Below the pieces are notes generated by a model that saw only the letters and a program-made list of their open reading frames with translations, was not told the origin of the DNA and searched no databases. A DNA stretch of 64,000 nt, taken from contig NC_136005.1 of the NCBI RefSeq assembly GCF_048128805.1, positions 6,189,852-6,253,851 on the forward strand, given 5' to 3'. The position numbers were made by a program, and so were the translations under genes. Source of the stretch: Centroberyx gerrardi (Eukaryota > Chordata > Actinopteri > Beryciformes > Berycidae). This document shows, piece after piece, positions 48,333 to 59,906 of the stretch (position 1 is its first letter; every line of letters starts with the position of its first letter).

Positions 48333-49429
48333 TGACATGGCTGCACTTTGGGACTTACAAAAATTACAATAACTTTTTTCACCAAGAACATAAATGTACA
48401 GCTATGTGTACAGTTTTTCTTGTTGACATTTCAACAGCTTGCATGTAATATTCTGAGATGTGGTGCTTCTGAGACGGGTAAAGCATGAGCGACTGGATCT
48501 TGGGAAGTTTTTTTTTAGTTATGTAAGGGTGCTTTTACACCAGCCTTGTTTAGGCTGTTTGAATCGAACCCCAGAGTGTTTACCCCCTTGGTTCAGATCG
48601 TTTGGGGTGGGGGGAGCACCCTAATCGAACCCTGGTGCAGACCAAGCAACCGCTCTCTGGTCCGCCTCGAAGAGGTGGTCTCAGGCCGCTTCCAAGTGAA
48701 CTGTGGAGCGGTTCATTTCTGGTGAGAACACCATTCGAACACCATTTTGAGCGTCTTCCTCAAAATGCCTGTATTATGAAATTATTTAATACCCGCATTC
48801 TTGACAGGCGTTCATATGCGTAATCCTCTAGAGTCTATTGATCTGCCTCCAAATCAAGACCGACATGAACAGAATCTGACGTTGCTCCATGATGTAAGAG
48901 TATAGGCAGAAGTTGTGAGGGTTTTGTTGTATTTTTACCCGCTCACTGACCAATAACCAAACAGCATTTTCAACCAAATGGCTCTGGACCAGTTGATTTT
49001 TGGCTTTGTGAAAGCAAATTGAATTGAAGTTCAAAATTTGAACTTCAATACCCAGAAATCCTGTCGTCAGTAAACAGCACACAGTACGTTCATGTTTATC
49101 AGTGTGGCCGGTCTGATTGCTTCATAACAAAGGATACCAAAGGGACAAGAAATATCTCACGGTGGAGCGCACACTTACTGCTGTTTACAAGGCAGATTGT
49201 ATTTATTCACTCTTAAAGTCACAATAAAATTAAAAATTACTTTGTCACCTTGTTAGCTAAGTTAAGTTTCCATGTCATAATATATACCTATTTAACAATA
49301 AATGCCGAAAAAAATTAAAAATAAAATACAAAATCTTTATTTTTCTTATTTTTTATATCAAAATCATATTAATTTTAGTTCCTGGAAAACATGGTTACCT
49401 CATGTTGTACATAAAAATGGTGTACATAC

Positions 49430-49640
49430 AAATTCAAACCAATAAAACCATCACAGATTTTTGAACAATTCTGCCCCTCCATCTAATTAAACTGCCTTCC
49501 TCTCCCTAACTGATTTCCCATTGGTTTACACTTTTGAATGATCCCTCCCTGCATTATGTCCCGCCCCGACATCCTGTTTCAACTGGAAATACATCAAAAT
49601 TAAGACGAGTCTCAAAATGCTGTTTCATTGTGACTTCTTC
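49430..49640 (-). repeat. Dispersed repeat, inverted copy of 3120-3380
   Basis: See 3120-3380: CATCACAGATTTTTGAACA and CATTGGTTTACACTTTTGAA are reverse complements of its blocks. Confidence 0.6.
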
Positions 49641-49748
49641 TACTTGGCCAACCTGATCATACAACACTGTCTTTAAAGATAAAGAGTTCAGCATCACCTG
49701 TTAATGTGGTGAAAGTCTTACAAAGACCACATTTGATGATCAAGAGTG

Positions 49749-49834
49749 TACCAGGAATGGGGTTTGAACACATGAAGATCTGCATCCATTGGATCTTAAG
49801 TCCAACACCTTAAAAACCACTCGGCCATCCTGGT
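49749..49834 (-). pseudogene. tRNA-Leu-TAA pseudogene
   Basis: 86 bases with three extra T in the D-arm (GGTTTTTAAGG) and a disrupted T-stem (ATGTG against CCCAT). Flanks are copied from the intron cluster (see findings). Confidence 0.8.
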
Positions 49835-50399
49835 CCCTTGTTTCAGTATTAATGTCATCCTAGAGTGGAAGCTCATATTGTTAGCAAAAATAACAATTTA
49901 AACATATAGAAGAGAACACACTCCACTTGCAGATGTGTTGAGAAGTTTCATGTTTATCATGAAAGCACTAGGATTGGATAATGTGAGAAATGCATTGTCA
50001 TTAAGATAAAAACAAGGCTGTTTTTCTCAGTTCCTGTTGACATGTTTTCACCAGACAGCAACGATTTCTGGGTTTAATTGCTGGTGATATGAAATGTAAA
50101 CCCTAGTCATGACCTTAGAACACCGCTGTTTGCCTTTGGAGGGCATAATTGTGATTTTAATGATGATTATGATTTGAGACTTTACTGTTGATCATTGAGT
50201 TACAGGTTTTTAAGATGGCATAAAACCAAATATAAGCCCACGATAAGACACAAGATAAGTACACAACACTGGAGAAGGGAACAGATTGTAAATCCCATGG
50301 GTAGAGGTGTTCAAAAATACAATGGGTGAGTGGTTACCAGAGGTGTTGAACAACAAGTCCTGTGTTGGGGAGAGGGTGTGCGTTTAGACCCATCTGGAT

Positions 50400-50660
50400 G
50401 TGTGTGCGTGTTTTTGTATGTCTCTACTTATGAGGCTCAAATGTCCTCACAAGGATAGAAAGATGGGGGAAATCCTGCAAAGTGAGGACTATTTGCCGGT
50501 CCTAGTTTAGGGTAGTTTTGGGTTAGGACTTTAGGGTTAGATTTAAGATTAGGTTTAGGTTAGGGTATGAGGGTTACATTTAGGGTTAGGGGTGAGGGAA
50601 TGAATGTAGAAAGTGAAGGTCCTCATAAGTACAGTAATACAAAGGTGTGTGTGTGTGTTT
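50400..50660. mobile_element. MITE-like element with degenerate telomere-type repeats
   Basis: Ends TTGTATGTCTCTACTTATGAGG and CCTCATAAGTACAGTAATACAA are related inverted repeats. The middle holds several GGGTTAG/TTAGGG units. GT-rich sequence on both sides. Confidence 0.55.
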
Positions 50661-51053
50661 GCGTGTGTGTGTATCCATGTTTGAGCAAGAGAAAGAGCAG
50701 TTAATTTTACAATATTGCAATTTGAGATGTGACAGTTTTATTGGAAATCGCATCGGCACTTCTTTTATTTACTTGCAGTTTGCATTAAAGTAAAATACAC
50801 CAACACTTCATTTTTGTGATAAGAAATTAAATGAACATGCACACATCTGTCGTCCGTTCGTTTGTGCGTGTGTGTAGTTGCACGTACGTCCAAGTGTGAT
50901 TGTGGGTGTGCGTGTGTATCTTGTGTGTGCATGTGTTTCAGTGCGTGTGTGTGTGTGTGTGTGCGTGTGTGTGTGTGGACGCTGAATGCTTCACACAGCG
51001 ATCAGATCAGTGTTTCAGATGTTTGGTCGGTTAGAAGCGTCTGACCAGCCAGC

Positions 51054-52367
51054 ATGAATCTGTCTCAGCAGAACTTCAGCCTCATCTCAGGTTTACTCTT
51101 CATGACAGGTAATGAGAACTTACTGTGTGTTCAGTCAGTTATTGTTATGTTACTACTGTGGTATTTTTTTTTGTCCTTGGCTTACATTTCTAATTCATGT
51201 ATTCACTGCTTTGCTTGTTGATTTCGGTGAACATACATTTTCCATGCTGTAAAGAACTTTTAAACTCATACAAATGCAGTTTCGTCTTCGTCTTCTTCTT
51301 CTTCCTCCTCTTATTATTATCAATATTATTATTATCGATAGTCGTAGTGTTGCTTTTTGTTATTATTGTTATTCCTGTGGAAAAGTAACTTATCCAGTAA
51401 ATTTCGGGTTTAAATCTGCCTAGATGTGGTCTGATATTAAGGCTTTATCTCCTCTAGTCCTGCTTATAGCCTTTGGAAATAAGTCAAATTTTGACTGCTT
51501 TGAATTTTAGCATGGCATGAAAAAAGAAGACGAGAATATCTGTGATCAGTTAGCTGAGGAGACTGAAGTTGAAATCGAGGATAAAAACTTTCTTCCCTCT
51601 CAGTGAGCTGATTTGAGTAGCATGCCTTGCTATGTTTGATTAACTTTTAAATGATGAAAGATTGCCCTGCAGATCCATACACCATCAGACAGCATCTGCT
51701 CTAAGCTATATAATGTCAACAGTATGACACATAAACTGTAATGATGAGTAAATATTATATGTCTAGGGTGGGATCAGTATCGTGATGCCAGAAAAAGCAA
51801 CTAGGGTTTGCATTGGGTTTCATGTAATATTTGTTTAAAGCTCCGTTTTTCTTCCTTTTCCAAATTATGCTGCCGGATATTTTGTGATATTTAAAGGGTG
51901 ATGAAACCGCCTGTCGCCACCCACTCCCCAGTTTTGGGAGGAGGAGGGGTGGCCTTTGGAGTTAGGGGTGGTAACTTGATGACAGAATACCCACGTCATC
52001 ATTTCAAGAATATTTTTTCCACCGCTAGTTGGCATCAAAAAGCCAAGATTTGCGCACATAAAATCCAGGAAGACAACATTATGTGATGTATTGTCAAGAA
52101 GAATGGATGTTTCGTCATAAAATTGTCTTGAAAAAAGCTGAAAAGAGTGAGTTTCATCCCCCTCCAAGTAATAACTTATTACTTTTGTTTTATATTTATG
52201 CTGCATTACTGAATCATTTCTCAGCAGTTCTGTAAATGAGAATGGTGCCACTTTTTACATGTTTTGGTGTAGGCTCTTAATTTCTTGTAATCAACGATGA
52301 TTATTCTGTTTATATGTGCTGCCTGGTAAATAATGCAAAAATCAAGCGCTTTAAAAATGTGTCACCC

Positions 52368-52426
<59 letters not shown>

Positions 52427-53453
52427 CTCCCTCTCTCTCCAGTCTGCCTCTGTCACAGTGAGCTGACCTGTAAAGAAGGCCACAGCGGTCCGACCCATGA
52501 GTCCATGCAGGCCGTGTTTGACCGAAAACCCTTCAGGCCGGCGGTGAACCTCAGTAACCCGACCATCACCAACATCTCCTTCACCCTGTACGCCGTCCTG
52601 GGGGTGGTGAGCGAGTCAACTTACAAAAACTATCAGGAGCACCTACAGGATCCAGGCTAAAGCTATGATCCTGTTCAATCCACTTCAGTCGTGAGGAGAG
52701 CGAGGAGACAAACATGTTATATTCTAAATATGCTATTCACGTCACTGGATACACTGAATATATTATTACATATTATGACATAATTATAATGCATTCTTGA
52801 CTTGAGTGACCCTAAAGTGGCGTAGGCAACAATCAGCTTCACATGAGGTTTGTCTGTTGTTTTATTTCAGAATGAGAAGACACAGATACTCACTACCTTC
52901 CTGTGGCTGAGACTGGTAAGTGGCACTTTTTACCATCCACCTCATCTACTCTAATGTAATCTAATCTAATCTAATCTAATCTAATCTAATCTAATCTAAT
53001 CATCAGTCATCTTTTGGCTTAAAAAATCTATTGAGAGATTTACTGGCTGCAGCAGATGTTTGCAGTTTACGTGGGAAGTTAGGAGTTTAACTGTATTTCG
53101 TGTTTTTCCTCTGCAGTACTGGCACCATGAGTTCCTGGTTTGGGACCCTGACAAGTGCGACGGCGTCACCAGGATTTCTCTCCCCGTGAAGCAGCTCTGG
53201 TCCCCTGACATCATCGTCTACGAGTTGTGAGTTTGAACAAATTGATCTTCCTTTTTTTGCTGGATCAATACAGGGAAAATATCACTCTCACTAACTAAAT
53301 AACTCTTCACTATATTGAGTTGTAAAGATAACCTGCAAATATCTGAATCTGAATTTCTTTTTCTGATGTTTCCATATGTCACCTAAAATAAGCTACCTAT
53401 TTTACATCTCCCACCTAGTGATGGAGTGGTAAATGTACTTGTAAACTGATTTT

Positions 53454-53497
<44 letters not shown>

Positions 53498-56400
53498 TAG
53501 CTGATGGTCTTATGCAGAGCGACTTACAATGAGTGCAACATTAGAATAAGATTAAATTCCTACATCATCAATATTACTAGCAACCAATAGTAAGGACTGC
53601 AAGAGTTGGAGCCGTGACACTCGTAAGATAGATGCAACAAAATATTCCTGTGATCCAAAGAAGTGTGAGGGAAGGAAATAACAGCAGAGTTACAAAGGGT
53701 TTGTTTCTGCTACAAGACAAGAGCAAAAAGTGGGTAAACAACAAGAATATTTTCAGAAAATATAGGTTTTATACTCTTGGAAAGACACTATTTCCACTTC
53801 ACATTTTATGATATATCATAAACATTTATAAAAGGAGGGTTAAGTTCACACATTAAAAGCGTGAGTGCGTTCAGGTTTATCCTTCATTACATCTGACCTC
53901 CTCCCCCCTCCTTGTAAATTTCCACCTCCTCCTGTTCATCCTCCTTCTGTTTCTGCAAATTTTCACACCTCACGCTTCACATGGTTCTCTCTCCTAAATA
54001 CCGCTTTTGAATTTTTCCATTTTCTTGCCTCCTAAATCTCTCATACATTGCCTGAACCAATGTCTTAATTTCTCTCTTTCTTTCTTTTTCTTTTTCTTTC
54101 ATTTTGTCATTTGCATTTTGTCATTTTTCTGTACATACATTACCTCCATCATCAGTTTTTGATAAGAGGATAAATGGCAATGTGCATATTTAAGTCAACA
54201 CACACCCTAATAATGCTGTAATCCATACTTTATTGCATAGTTTCATTCTACTTAACACATTCTAGTGTTGAAATTCTTGGTTATGTGTATTTATGTAGCC
54301 CCCATTTGCTATATTCTTGCTCATATTTTATTTTTCTGTTTATATTTTTCCCTGCTGTATCCTATTACTATTTGCTGCTGACCCAATTTCCCCATGGGGA
54401 TCATTAAAGTATCATCTCATCTTATCTTATTTTTCTTTCTGTCATTGTGGTTTCATTTCTTTCTTTCACCTCTTTGTCTCTTCCCTCTGTTTTTCTCAGT
54501 GTGGATGACGATGTTTCCCAGGCGTGTCCCTACGTCTACGTCAACCACACGGGTCACATCCGCTGGGACAGGATGCTGCGGCTGGTGTCGGCCTGCAACC
54601 TGGAGATCTTCAGTTTCCCTTTCGACGTGCAGAACTGCACGTTCACCTTCGGCTCCTACATGCACACCAGTAACCACGCACCCATTAACATTTATATAAT
54701 TTATATAATCATACAGTCATTAACTCATCCAGTCATAGGCTACGCATGAATAAATGTGGATTGGAAACACAGGTGTTCCTCTCACTAAAGGTTGTTAAAT
54801 AAAGTTTTATTTAGTGTTTTTTTAGGAGATTGGACATTTGGTGAACTTACCTATTTAGTGATGAGAACACAGACACCAAAATGATCCATGTGTCCCCGGT
54901 AGATCATTTGCATACACTATGTTGAGTGATGGTAGGTGACTAGCATTATTTCAAAGTAGCAAGACCGACTTTTTTGGAATAAAAAGCTGTGAGTAGTTTT
55001 TATTATATGGCCTGTAGATTCATAAATTTAAAAAATGTAATATTTAACTCAATGTTACTTTTGGAAATATTTTAGATATTCATCCACAGCACAGTGATTT
55101 TTAGCTGTACACAGTCTCCCATTGCCCACTACCTTTACTTCCTAAACAGGAAAAGTAGTCCATGATAGTTCTTTCCTAATGTTTTTTGTGTAAATTTTAT
55201 GTAAATTTTATCAATCAACTACACAAAACCAACAGACTTCAAGATAACTTACCATTTAGCTGTATAGCTGCTACAAGATCTCACTTTTGTGATCATGCTA
55301 GAAATAGCACAACACATGGAATAACAATAAAAACAAGCGAATAAAAAATAAAAGATTTAAAAAAAAAATTAATACAAAGAATAAATGACAAATTAAGATT
55401 AATTACATACAAAACAGCTTATAAAATTAGTCTTAATCATTCATTTAAAAGATGAAATGATTTAGCTAGCCCGGATTTAGCTATTTTAGTTAGCTTAGAT
55501 CAATCTATCTAGCTTTGTCTTGCTCGTCGTCTTTCCCTCACAGTTCGGGATGTGAGGGTGAGTCCAGCTCTGACCTTTGAGGAGATGTCAGGAAACTCCA
55601 AGCGTTACCTGGAGGCCAGCGGGGAGTGGGAGGTGGTGGTCATCCTGGGAGAGGCTTCCATCCTGCGGTTCGGCATCGACGAGTGGGACATCATCACCTT
55701 CTGGGTGAGGCGTCGTACAGTCCAGGTCTCACTGGACTCATTAAAACTTAAACCGTCAACAAGTTGATGTAGTGGTGAATAAAAAGATGGGTGAACTGTG
55801 ACCTCCAGTCGGCGATTATCACACAGCAAACGACCACTAACATGAATAAAAATCAATGTTTCAGAAATGCATTTGTGTATGCTTTTTTCCCTTAAAGGCA
55901 TAGTTCACCCCAAAATGAAAATTCACTCATTAACTACTCATCCCCCATGTCAGCTGAAACTCCACTGAAGTTGGTAGGAAAACTAAACGCACAGCGAGCT
56001 CTATCTCAGCATCTCCCAGACTGTTGAAGTTAATGGAGCCATCTTTTTACAGCTCCAATAAAGCATAAAATGTCCATCAAATTTCTCCAAACAACTCGTG
56101 CAGCATTTGCACTGTGGGTCCAAAAGTCCAATATTTACCTCATCGTATCCTAAACTCCTGACATGGGGGTGAGTAGATAAAGAGTGAATTTTCATTTTGG
56201 GGTGAATATCCCTTTAAACACCCAATCTTTATATAACCTGCATTCTAAATTTCAGTTGAGTAATCTGTCAATCTACAGATTTGTTTAAATGAGTAAACTT
56301 AGTAATAAAATAAACTTTTTAACCTGGGCCACAGCAGATAAATACAATAACATGGGGGTTTGGTGCAAAGGCCTCAGAATGTAGCATAATTAACCAAATT

Positions 56401-59400
56401 GTTGTCTTATATTACTATATATAGTATGTTTGTTTCCTTCATGTGGATGTCCATTGGTTATTAATGCACATAAAACAAATTTCCCTTTTACAGATAATGA
56501 AGTTTACCTGTACCTGTAGTTTGATACTTCTTACCATCAATTTCTTCCTCATAATAAATTCAGCCTCATTTTTAGCTTCTGAAAATATCCCAATGTTATA
56601 GACTCACGCACATACTCATTGTTTATTATGTTATATATTATTTTGCCTCTGATAACATATGATAATACATTTTCAAATAACATATGAACCAATGACGCAC
56701 GTCAACACACGTCTGAAACCCGTGTCCCTCCCTGTCCCGTCCACCAGGTGGTCATCAAGCGGCGTCCGGTGCTGTATGTGGTCAACCTGCTCATCCCCAG
56801 CTCCTTCCTCATGCTCATCGACATCCTGTCCTTCTACCTGCCCCCCCACAGCGTGGACCGCGCCTCCTTCAAGATGACCCTCATCCTGGGCTACACCGTC
56901 TTCCTGCTCATCATGAACGACCTGCTGCCCAGCACAGCAAACGGCACGCCCATCATAGGTCAGAGGTGCCAGTCCCGGGTCCTTCCATTAAAAAACCTGT
57001 GTTTTTAAATTTTTCAGGCACTTTGACAACGTGCAGGAAAGGTTTCCAGACCGAATTTTGCCAATTTGACAAGCTTTCTGACGTCCTTGAACCGTTTTCG
57101 GTTACACGAGTAAATCATATTGTTTGAAAGTAAGTTTTCATATGGATGTCTTAAAAATGGCTGCCACTCTTCTTCTATGCCTCTTCCCTGTGCGGCGAGC
57201 CCAACGGAGCTAACGTTGTACAGCTCTACAGAGGTGTAGAGGAAGAAGAAAAGACATTTGTATGAAAACAACTTCCCCCAGAACAAGCACGAGTCTTATA
57301 ACCTACTGTAAATAAATCGCTTTCTATTTGACAGGAAAGTTAATAAATTGTGAATGAAATATAGGCTACCTACAAATAAAAAACATTTGTGTTAGTTAAC
57401 TTACACCTCTGTCTTTGACAATGCCAGCCCTGCCCGTCCCGGTCCCGCTTGATGTTTCAAATTGGCCCACCTCCTCTCTTTTTTGATTGGTCGCCTGATT
57501 AAAACCAATCATAACAGTTTCTGCCCTGAGAAGATGTTTCAATGAGCAAAACTCCTATCTGCCTACTTATCATTAACCATGCCCACTATTATAAAAGTCA
57601 GTGGGGTATGAAACCATTGCTTTCAAAATCTCATCCAAGTGCTTTGAGCAAGTTCTATAACATATTCTTACTATTACTACAGCTATGGAAGGATATGGAA
57701 TGGCTTGCAAGTGATTTTAAGAGGCATGGTTTCATACCCCACTGACTTGTGCTAGCATTGCTAACAAATAGAAATGCAAGCCCTAATATACAAACTTTTG
57801 GCTCTAAGAGGAGGCTTGATTAGTGATTAATAGGGCAGGCTTATAAAATCAATGAACCTTCCTTTTAAAGCTGCACTGTTCAGTGGTTTTTGCCTCCAAT
57901 TCCCATAAATCCTTCCAGGTTGCTTTAGTGACTTTTGATGATCTACAGAAAGAGTTATCCATACAGCAACTGAACTGATGTAGCTACAGTCAATATACAC
58001 ACTGCTAATATTGATTGTTTGACTCAAATTTCAGAATAAATAATTGGCTAATATCAGAGATTCTTTAGAAGCCATCTCTGTATTGGTTCTGGTGCTACAC
58101 TGCTCTTTTAGGTCTTTTCCATTGAGTGAAAGGCAGTGCCCGTATTTATTGCACTGCGTATCACTCTCCTTTTCCTGCTTGGAGACTTTTCAAAGATATA
58201 ACTTATTTTTTATGAACGGCTGAAGACAGAGGCAGTGAAGCCAATCCTGCGGAGCTGCGACTGCCACGCTACACTGCACATATACAGTCTAAAACAGCCT
58301 GCAGATCACAGCATGATTATTTTCTTTGTTTTTCTAATACATTAAACGCATGACCTCCTGTGCACCGGGAAGATTTCACACTGTTAGTCATGCCCAGGGT
58401 GTCTCATGCATCCCTGATTGGTTTTCTCCTTTTCAGCCCAAACACATTACTTTTGATTGAAAATAAGGCAATTGGGGTTTTTTTCATCTTTAAAAGAGCA
58501 TGAAGTAATCTGTGACTTCTATTGACCTCTATCGGTGACCAGTAGGAACTCAGCTCCCACCCCTCCTGTCCCGATTACAGTGGCCTGTAATTGACACAAA
58601 TAATAAAGTCACATTTTCACAATAGAGACGAGTAAAGTAGCTTATTAGAGCAGTGATCCAACAGAAAAGTCTAGTGAAGAGGAAATATATCACCTGTCAA
58701 TTTTGTGTTCCAAAACATTAGTATGGGCCAGAAAGTGAGTTTTGTAAGCCAGTAATCATTGAGTCATTGGTATTGATCAACAGTGTTACGGTCAAAGATC
58801 GTACTTATTGCCCCTTTAACGAGTCTCCTCCCCTCTCAGGTATCTACTTCTCGGTGTGTCTGGCCCTCATGGTGATCAGTCTGCTGGAGACGGTCATCAT
58901 CACCAACGTGCTCCACCACAACTCCATGAAGTACCGCGAGGTCCCGCGCTGGGTGAGGGTCGTCATCCTCAAACACATCGCCAACCTCATCTGCTACCGC
59001 TGGCCGGAGGAAGTCCCGCCCCCTCCTGAAGCTCAGGAGGACAAACCTGACAGGTCGGACGGAGGTTCAGGTCCCTGGATCATCCAGCCGGGCGTCAACG
59101 CACCCGGATCTGCCCAGCACCCCGCCAGCAACGGGGGCGAGAGAACAGGTTGATCCAACAGATTCACAAATGTCAAACGTCAATGTACAAACAGTATTGT
59201 ACTTTTGTGGACCCTCAAAATACTAGTGATCACCTATAAGATGAAATTTGAATGATCCTTATGGGGAAATTGGGCAAAAAAGTTGAGGCTCAGTTGGACA
59301 ATCCAGCCTGGGACCTTCCCCCCCTTTTCCAGTCTCTCCACACTGTAAACAACCCAATAAAGCAAAATGCCATAAAAGTCAATCTAAAAGTCAATAAAAA

Positions 59401-59906
59401 ATGAAAAATGACTTTTCTGCCCTTTTAGCTTATTCTAACTATCATACCTACATCCACTTGACAATTTATGCCAAAGAAAAAGACAAAAAAAGTATTTTAT
59501 TGTATTGTTATATCAAAACCTCAGTATGTTTACTTACTAGAAAACGGAAAATCTTTTATGTCCAATTCCCACCACGTATTCTTCCGGTATTGATTCCAGT
59601 CTGAATATGCAGAATCTCAACCTAGCAAATTCATGAATTGCGATCCCTCCCATCCCTATACCCATCCCAGGTCCAGTTGCCGTGGTGACGGTGCCCGCCG
59701 TGCCCGAGCTGCAGCAGATCTGCCAGGACCTGGGCGAGCTGCGCGCTCACCTCTCCTCTCTGCAGAAGGAGAGCGAGCGGCAGGACCAGTGGTGCCACGT
59801 GGGATACGTCCTCGACTTCCTGCTCTTCCGCATCTACCTGCTGCTCATCTCCTGCTACGCCATGGTCATCATCTGCATGTGGTGCATCTGGATCAGCCAG
59901 TCCTGA
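51054..59906 (+). CDS. 5-HT3 receptor-like Cys-loop channel subunit D (486 aa, 5-HT3A-like)
   Basis: Nine exons: 51054-51108, 52443-52606, 52871-52915, 53117-53226, 54500-54669, 55544-55704, 56748-56958, 58840-59148, 59671-59906. The signal peptide starts [18 protein letters not shown]. Cys-loop [15 protein letters not shown], loop D Trp (TTFLWLRL, Arg kept), loop B Tyr (GSYMH), and Trp in place of the loop C Tyr (DEWDIITFW). M1 [18 protein letters not shown] and the following [20 protein letters not shown] in M3 are the most 5-HT3A-like of the four. The M3-M4 loop is the longest of the four, rich in Pro, Gly and Ser. The exon 8 donor at 59149 (GTTGAT) is weak; donors after 59064 or 59070 keep the same phase and would shorten the loop by 28 or 26 residues. 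Confidence 0.9.
52371..52440 (+). repeat. CT microsatellite abutting exon 2 of htr3-like D
   Basis: CT units, a short TCTTATCTCC interruption and more CT lead straight into the acceptor AG at 52441-52442. Confidence 0.9.
52953..53000. repeat. TAATC tandem repeat in htr3-like D intron 3
   Basis: About nine TAATC units between exons 3 and 4. Confidence 0.85.
53458..53498. repeat. GT microsatellite in htr3-like D intron 4
   Basis: About 20 GT units. Confidence 0.9.
54180..54440 (+). mobile_element. L2-like LINE 3' end in htr3-like D intron 4
   Basis: CTGCTGACCCAATTTCCCC, then ATGGGGATCATTAAAGTATC and an ATCTC/ATCTT tail, the usual 3' terminus of fish L2-type LINEs. No coding region remains. 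Ends 60 bp before exon 5. Confidence 0.65.
55892..56217. mobile_element. Palindromic MITE with TTAA target
   Basis: Arms AGTTCACCCCAAAATGAAAA and TTTTCATTTTGGGGTGAATA with TTAA at each end (55892-55895, 56214-56217). A common fish MITE family. In htr3-like D intron 6. Confidence 0.8.
57595..57748. mobile_element. Short inverted-repeat element in htr3-like D intron 7
   Basis: Ends AAGTCAGTGGGGTATGAAAC and GTTTCATACCCCACTGACTT are exact 20-bp inverted repeats 154 bp apart outer to outer. No coding capacity. Confidence 0.75.
58480..58800. repeat. Dispersed repeat (family of 37640 and 19000)
   Basis: GTGGCCTGTAATTGACACAA, GAGACGAGTAAAGTAGC and CAGAAAGTGAGTTTTG are shared with the other copies. 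Ends just before exon 8 of htr3-like D. Confidence 0.55.

Larger units (their letters stand above)
48333..51053 (+). other. Region between htr3-like C and D; repeats and a tRNA pseudogene
   Basis: Contains a hAT-like segment near 48527-48760 (related text at 26400-26520), the inverted dispersed repeat 49430-49640, a tRNA-Leu pseudogene at 49749, and a TTAGGG-rich element at 50400-50660. No gene seen. Confidence 0.5.

Noticed and set aside
50500-50600. Interstitial telomere or subtelomeric signal
   Set aside because: Only a few degenerate TTAGGG-like units within a short inverted-repeat element; no telomeric array.
51054-59906. Gene D as a nicotinic acetylcholine or zinc-activated channel subunit
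   Set aside because: No vicinal cysteines in loop C, and M2 ([18 protein letters not shown]) and M3 follow the 5-HT3 pattern rather than nicotinic or ZACN.
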